DNA of 7,940 bases from Opitutaceae bacterium (GTDB lineage Bacteria > Verrucomicrobiota > Verrucomicrobiia > Opitutales > Opitutaceae), in assembly GCA_005786775.1 (NCBI GenBank), contig SYDD01000077.1, positions 1-7,940 of the forward strand, written 5' to 3'. Under the pieces are notes generated by a model. That model ran no database searches. It was not told the origin of the DNA and worked only from the letters and a program-made list of their open reading frames with translations. Numbering within the stretch: the first letter of the stretch is position 1; each line of letters opens with the position of its first letter. Shown here one piece after another: positions 5,099 through 7,940 of the stretch. The translations under genes and the position numbers were made by a program.

Positions 5099-7783
5099 AT
5101 GCCCGCCCTCCGCCGCCCCACCCTGACTCGCGCCCTGACCCTGCCGCCCTTGCTCGTCCTCGTTGGGCTCCTCGCCGCGCCGGCGCCCGCCGCCGCCCCG
5201 AAGGCCGCGCCCCCCAAGGTCGCGGCGTCCTCCGCGCCGTGGGTCGAGGCCGACTTCCCCTTCTTCTCGTCGATCCTCGACGCCCGCGCGGCGGGTCCCG
5301 GGCTGCCGACCGACAATCTCGCCCCGCGCGGCCTGGTGCTGAACCTCGGTGGCGGCCTCTGGGCCGGCTTCGATCCCGACCTGCTGCGGCTCGTCGCCCT
5401 TTGGCGCGGCGAGGGGGTCACCCCAGCCGCCCTCGCGCCCGGCTCCTACCACGACATCGGCCGCAAGACACCCGGCGGCCAAGAGAAGCTCCCCCAGACC
5501 GCGGGCTCCGTCTGGCTTGCGACCGGCGTCTACCCCGGCTGGCAGGGTGCCGGCCCGCTCGACCTGAAGGACCCGCGTTCGCCCGCGCCGAGCTCCGAGG
5601 AACCGGGCCGCGGGCCGCTGCCCCCGGAGCGCGGCCGCTTCCGCGCCGTCCACCTCCTGCCCGACGGTGCCGTGCTCGAATACGAGGTCGCGGGCGCGAC
5701 GGTGCGCGAGCGCTTCTTCCCCGCCGGCACCGCCGCGGAACCCGGGATCGGCCGCACCGTGGAAGTCGGCTCCGGCCCCGCCCTGCGCCTGCTGGCTGGC
5801 CGCGCGGCCACGGGCGTCACCGTGAGACTCGCCGCGCCGCCCGCCTCCGGTAGGGCCGGCCTCTCCGTCGACCAGGGGATGCACGTCGTCGACTTGCCCG
5901 CGCGGACCACGCCGCTGCGTTTCACCATCCTGACCGGCCCGGGCCCCGCGGCGACCACCCTCGCCGGGGAACCGCCCGCGCTCACCGGCCGCAACCGCGC
6001 GCGCTGGCCGGAGGAGTTGCCGACCACCGTCAAGAACGCGGAGGCCGCCGCGGCGTTCGTCATCGACCCCATCGGGCTGCCGGACCCGAACCCGCGGCGC
6101 CGGGCCGTGCGCCCCAGCGACATCCAGTTCCTCCCGGACGGCACCGCGGCCGTCGTCACGCTCGACGGCGACGTCTGGCTAGTGCGCGGCTTGCACGAGC
6201 CCGCCGGGCAGCCGCGGTGGCGGCGCTTCGCGTCGGGGCTCCACGAGCCGATGTCGCTCGCCGTACGCGGCGACGAGCTGATGGCCTTCGACCGCAACGG
6301 CATCTGGCGGCTGCGCGACCTCGACGGGGACGGCGAGGCGGACGTGCACGAGCTCTTCTCGAACGCGTTCGGCCAGACCGCGGACCTGCGCGAGTTTCCC
6401 TCGCAGATCCGTCTCTCCCCGGGCGGCGAGTTCGTCATCGCCAAGGGCGGGCAGCAAGCGACCACCCAGGGCAAGCACAACGGCAGCGTGCTCCGCATCT
6501 CCTCGGACGGGCGCACCGCGACCGTACTTGGCTACGGCTTCCGCCAGCCCAACATCGGGGTCGATCCGCGTTCGGGGCTCGTGACCTCCAGCGACCAGCA
6601 GGGACCTTACATCCCGTCGACGCCCCTGCACATCGTGCGGGACGGGCGCTTCCACGGCTTCCTGCCGCCCTTCGCCCCCGTCGAGCAATATCCGGCGCCG
6701 GTCGTGGAACCGCTGACCTGGATCCCGCACCCGGTGAACGCGTCCGCGCTCTCGCAGGTCTGGCTGCACGACGCGCGCCTCGGCCCGCTCAACGGCAGCC
6801 TCGTCCACATCGGCTACAACCGGCCCGAGCTGTTCCAGGTGCTCTTCAATCGCCGCGGCACGGAGCCGCAGGCCGCCGTCGTGAGCATTACGCGCGGATT
6901 CGCGTTCCCCCCGCTCAACGGCGCGGTCAACCCGCGCGACGGCCTGCTCTACCTCGCGGGTTTCCAAGTGCTCGGCTGGGGCAACGTAATCGACGTGCCC
7001 GCCGGCCTCGGCCGCCTGCGGCACACGGGACGCCCCGACCCGCTGCCCAGAGAACTCGCCGTACTCGACCGCGGCGTGCTGCTGCGTTTCGGTTCCCCGC
7101 TCGACCCGCGGCGAGCGACCGACCCCGCAAGCTACTCCCTCCAGGGCTGGTCCTACCGCCGGACGCACAAGTACGGCTCGGCCCAGTACAAGGCAGACGG
7201 CTCCCCCGGCCAGGACGCGTTCACGCCCAGCGCCGCCTACCTCTCACGCGACGGCCGGTCCGTGTTCGTCGCGGTGCCCGGGCTACGGCCCGTGATGCAG
7301 CTGCGCGTGGGCTGGTCGCTCGCCACGGCCGCTGGTGAGCGGCTCGAGGAAAACGCGTACACGACGCCGTGCGAGCTGACGCCCTTTGATCCGGAACGGG
7401 AGGGCTTCGGGCCGCTCACGATCGACCTGACCCCGCGGGTCGCCGCCACGGTGGCGGCCGGGGTGGCGAGCGCGGAGGAGGGCGCGCGCCTCGCGCAGCT
7501 GTTCGCCTGCACGGCCTGCCACGGCGCCGGTCAGGACCTGGCCGTCGCCCGCTCCGGCCCGCCCTGGCAGGGGCTGTACGGCAGCGAGCGCACCGTCTAC
7601 GTCGGCGGTAAGGCCGTGAAGCTGAAGATCGACGAGGCCTATCTGCGCGAATCCATCCTCGATCCCACGGCGAAGCTCGCGGCAGGCTTCGAGAAGGGCG
7701 AGTACGCGATGGCTAGCTTCGCGGGCGTGCTCTCGGACCCGCAGGTCGATTCGCTCATCCTGCACATCAAGACGCTGCGCTGA
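5099..7783 (+). CDS. exported DUF6797-like / beta-propeller / c-type cytochrome protein
   Basis: This 894-residue protein has a signal peptide (1 to about 33: Arg-rich start, LPPLLVLVGLLAAPAPAAA). Residues about 48-300 resemble DUF6797, a region of unknown function seen in Verrucomicrobiota: PWVEADFPFFSSILDAR, NLAPRGLVLNLG, YPGWQGAG and RSPAPSSEEPGRGPL. From about 320 to 650 is a propeller of the glucose/sorbosone dehydrogenase-like type, with PSDIQFLPDG, a calcium-binding-like DLDGDGEAD (407-415) and NPRDGLLYLAGFQVLGWGN (611-629). The C-terminus is a mono-haem cytochrome c: C804-T-A-C807-H808 binds haem, and M871 in YAMASFAG is the likely sixth ligand. By inference it oxidises a substrate (possibly a sugar or alcohol) in the periplasm and passes electrons to the respiratory chain; the substrate is unknown. 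An in-frame ATG at 4886 would add 71 residues, but it lies antisense inside the sulfatase and lacks a signal peptide, so 5099 is preferred. No Shine-Dalgarno is present. It is divergent from one sulfatase and convergent, 18 bp away, with a second. Confidence 0.9.
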   Translation: MPALRRPTLTRALTLPPLLVLVGLLAAPAPAAAPKAAPPKVAASSAPWVEADFPFFSSILDARAAGPGLPTDNLAPRGLVLNLGGGLWAGFDPDLLRLVALWRGEGVTPAALAPGSYHDIGRKTPGGQEKLPQTAGSVWLATGVYPGWQGAGPLDLKDPRSPAPSSEEPGRGPLPPERGRFRAVHLLPDGAVLEYEVAGATVRERFFPAGTAAEPGIGRTVEVGSGPALRLLAGRAATGVTVRLAAPPASGRAGLSVDQGMHVVDLPARTTPLRFTILTGPGPAATTLAGEPPALTGRNRARWPEELPTTVKNAEAAAAFVIDPIGLPDPNPRRRAVRPSDIQFLPDGTAAVVTLDGDVWLVRGLHEPAGQPRWRRFASGLHEPMSLAVRGDELMAFDRNGIWRLRDLDGDGEADVHELFSNAFGQTADLREFPSQIRLSPGGEFVIAKGGQQATTQGKHNGSVLRISSDGRTATVLGYGFRQPNIGVDPRSGLVTSSDQQGPYIPSTPLHIVRDGRFHGFLPPFAPVEQYPAPVVEPLTWIPHPVNASALSQVWLHDARLGPLNGSLVHIGYNRPELFQVLFNRRGTEPQAAVVSITRGFAFPPLNGAVNPRDGLLYLAGFQVLGWGNVIDVPAGLGRLRHTGRPDPLPRELAVLDRGVLLRFGSPLDPRRATDPASYSLQGWSYRRTHKYGSAQYKADGSPGQDAFTPSAAYLSRDGRSVFVAVPGLRPVMQLRVGWSLATAAGERLEENAYTTPCELTPFDPEREGFGPLTIDLTPRVAATVAAGVASAEEGARLAQLFACTACHGAGQDLAVARSGPPWQGLYGSERTVYVGGKAVKLKIDEAYLRESILDPTAKLAAGFEKGEYAMASFAGVLSDPQVDSLILHIKTLR

Positions 7784-7801
7784 GGCGCGACGCGGGGCGG
7801 A

Positions 7802-7940
7802 TCAGCGCGGAGGCGGCGCGGGGGAGGCGGGCGGATCCTCGTTGGGCGTGCCGCGCCAGCGCGGGGCGGCGTTGCCCCGGTCCCACGCCTCCCAGCGGGC
7901 GCGCAGATCCGCCACCACCGCCGGTTGGGCAGCGGCGAGG
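7802..7940 (-). CDS. C-terminal end of a probable second sulfatase, 5' part outside window
   Basis: The minus strand is open from the right edge to a TGA at 7804-7802, giving 45 codons. The peptide includes QPAVVADLRARWEAWDRGN and then APRWRGTPNEDPPASP before the stop. The pattern 'P-x-V-V-A-x-L-x-x-x-W-x-x-W-(D/N)-x-x-N-x-x-P-x-W' is what I recognise as the typical last helix and tail of bacterial arylsulfatases. A Pro-rich tail ends the protein. No catalytic motif is visible because the rest lies to the right of the window. It is convergent with the cytochrome c gene, 18 bp apart, with no hairpin terminator between. The call rests on a short C-terminal pattern, so it is moderate; the sulfatase at 3487-4998 makes it more plausible. 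Confidence 0.65.
   Translation of the reverse strand, partial: LAAAQPAVVADLRARWEAWDRGNAAPRWRGTPNEDPPASPAPPPR

Noticed and set aside
4270..5853. Plus-strand open frame of 527 codons across the sulfatase and the start of the cytochrome gene
   Set aside because: It crosses the divergent intergenic region, is antisense to conserved sulfatase motifs and then out of frame with the DUF6797 gene, and has low-complexity Arg-rich sequence.
4535..5884. Minus-strand open frame of 449 codons running into the sulfatase
   Set aside because: Different frame from the sulfatase and opposite the DUF6797 region; composition is Gly/Arg/Ala-rich without motifs.
7784..7801. Possible terminator between the cytochrome gene and the second sulfatase
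   Set aside because: The 18 bases form no convincing stem-loop and no T-run follows.

Overview
This is a very GC-rich window (roughly 70% or more by eye) with five protein-coding genes, two of them cut by the window edges. I see no RNA genes, mobile elements, CRISPR arrays or long repeats. The best guess for the source is a member of the Verrucomicrobiota, probably Opitutales/Opitutaceae. The TonB-dependent receptor carries the 'LSPFEV' segment after its signal peptide that I associate with that group. A protein combining a DUF6797-like region, a beta-propeller and a cytochrome c is typical of Verrucomicrobiota and related PVC bacteria, and sulfatases are abundant there. This assignment is recalled family knowledge, not a search result.

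Layout, left to right: (1) 1-1302, minus, a DUF3748 (YidR-like) beta-propeller protein with a predicted signal peptide, running off the left edge just short of its C-terminus; (2) 1303-1404, a divergent promoter region; (3) 1405-3483, plus, a TonB-dependent receptor of the siderophore-receptor type; (4) 3487-4998, minus, a secreted type I sulfatase of the heparan N-sulfatase-like group with active-site motif CSPCR; (5) 4999-5098, a second divergent promoter region; (6) 5099-7783, plus, a secreted three-part protein (DUF6797-like region, propeller, C-terminal c-type cytochrome); (7) 7802-7940, minus, the last 45 codons of what looks like a second sulfatase. Long open frames antisense to these genes are shadows of strong third-position GC bias.

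Strand alternates at every gene, so no two genes here share an operon. The two divergent gaps are each about 100 bp, and the convergent gaps are 3 and 18 bp. All complete products are predicted to be exported. The plausible common theme is use of sulfated glycans or glycoconjugates: the sulfatases remove sulfate in the periplasm or outside, the receptor imports a ligand through the outer membrane, and the cytochrome c protein may pass electrons from an oxidation (substrate unknown) to the respiratory chain. The link between these genes is inferred from adjacency. I found no clear evidence of a wholly new multi-gene system. The points most worth following are the DUF6797/propeller/cytochrome protein, the exported YidR-like propeller, the LSPFEV segment of the receptor, and the shared pyrimidine-rich start contexts without Shine-Dalgarno sequences.
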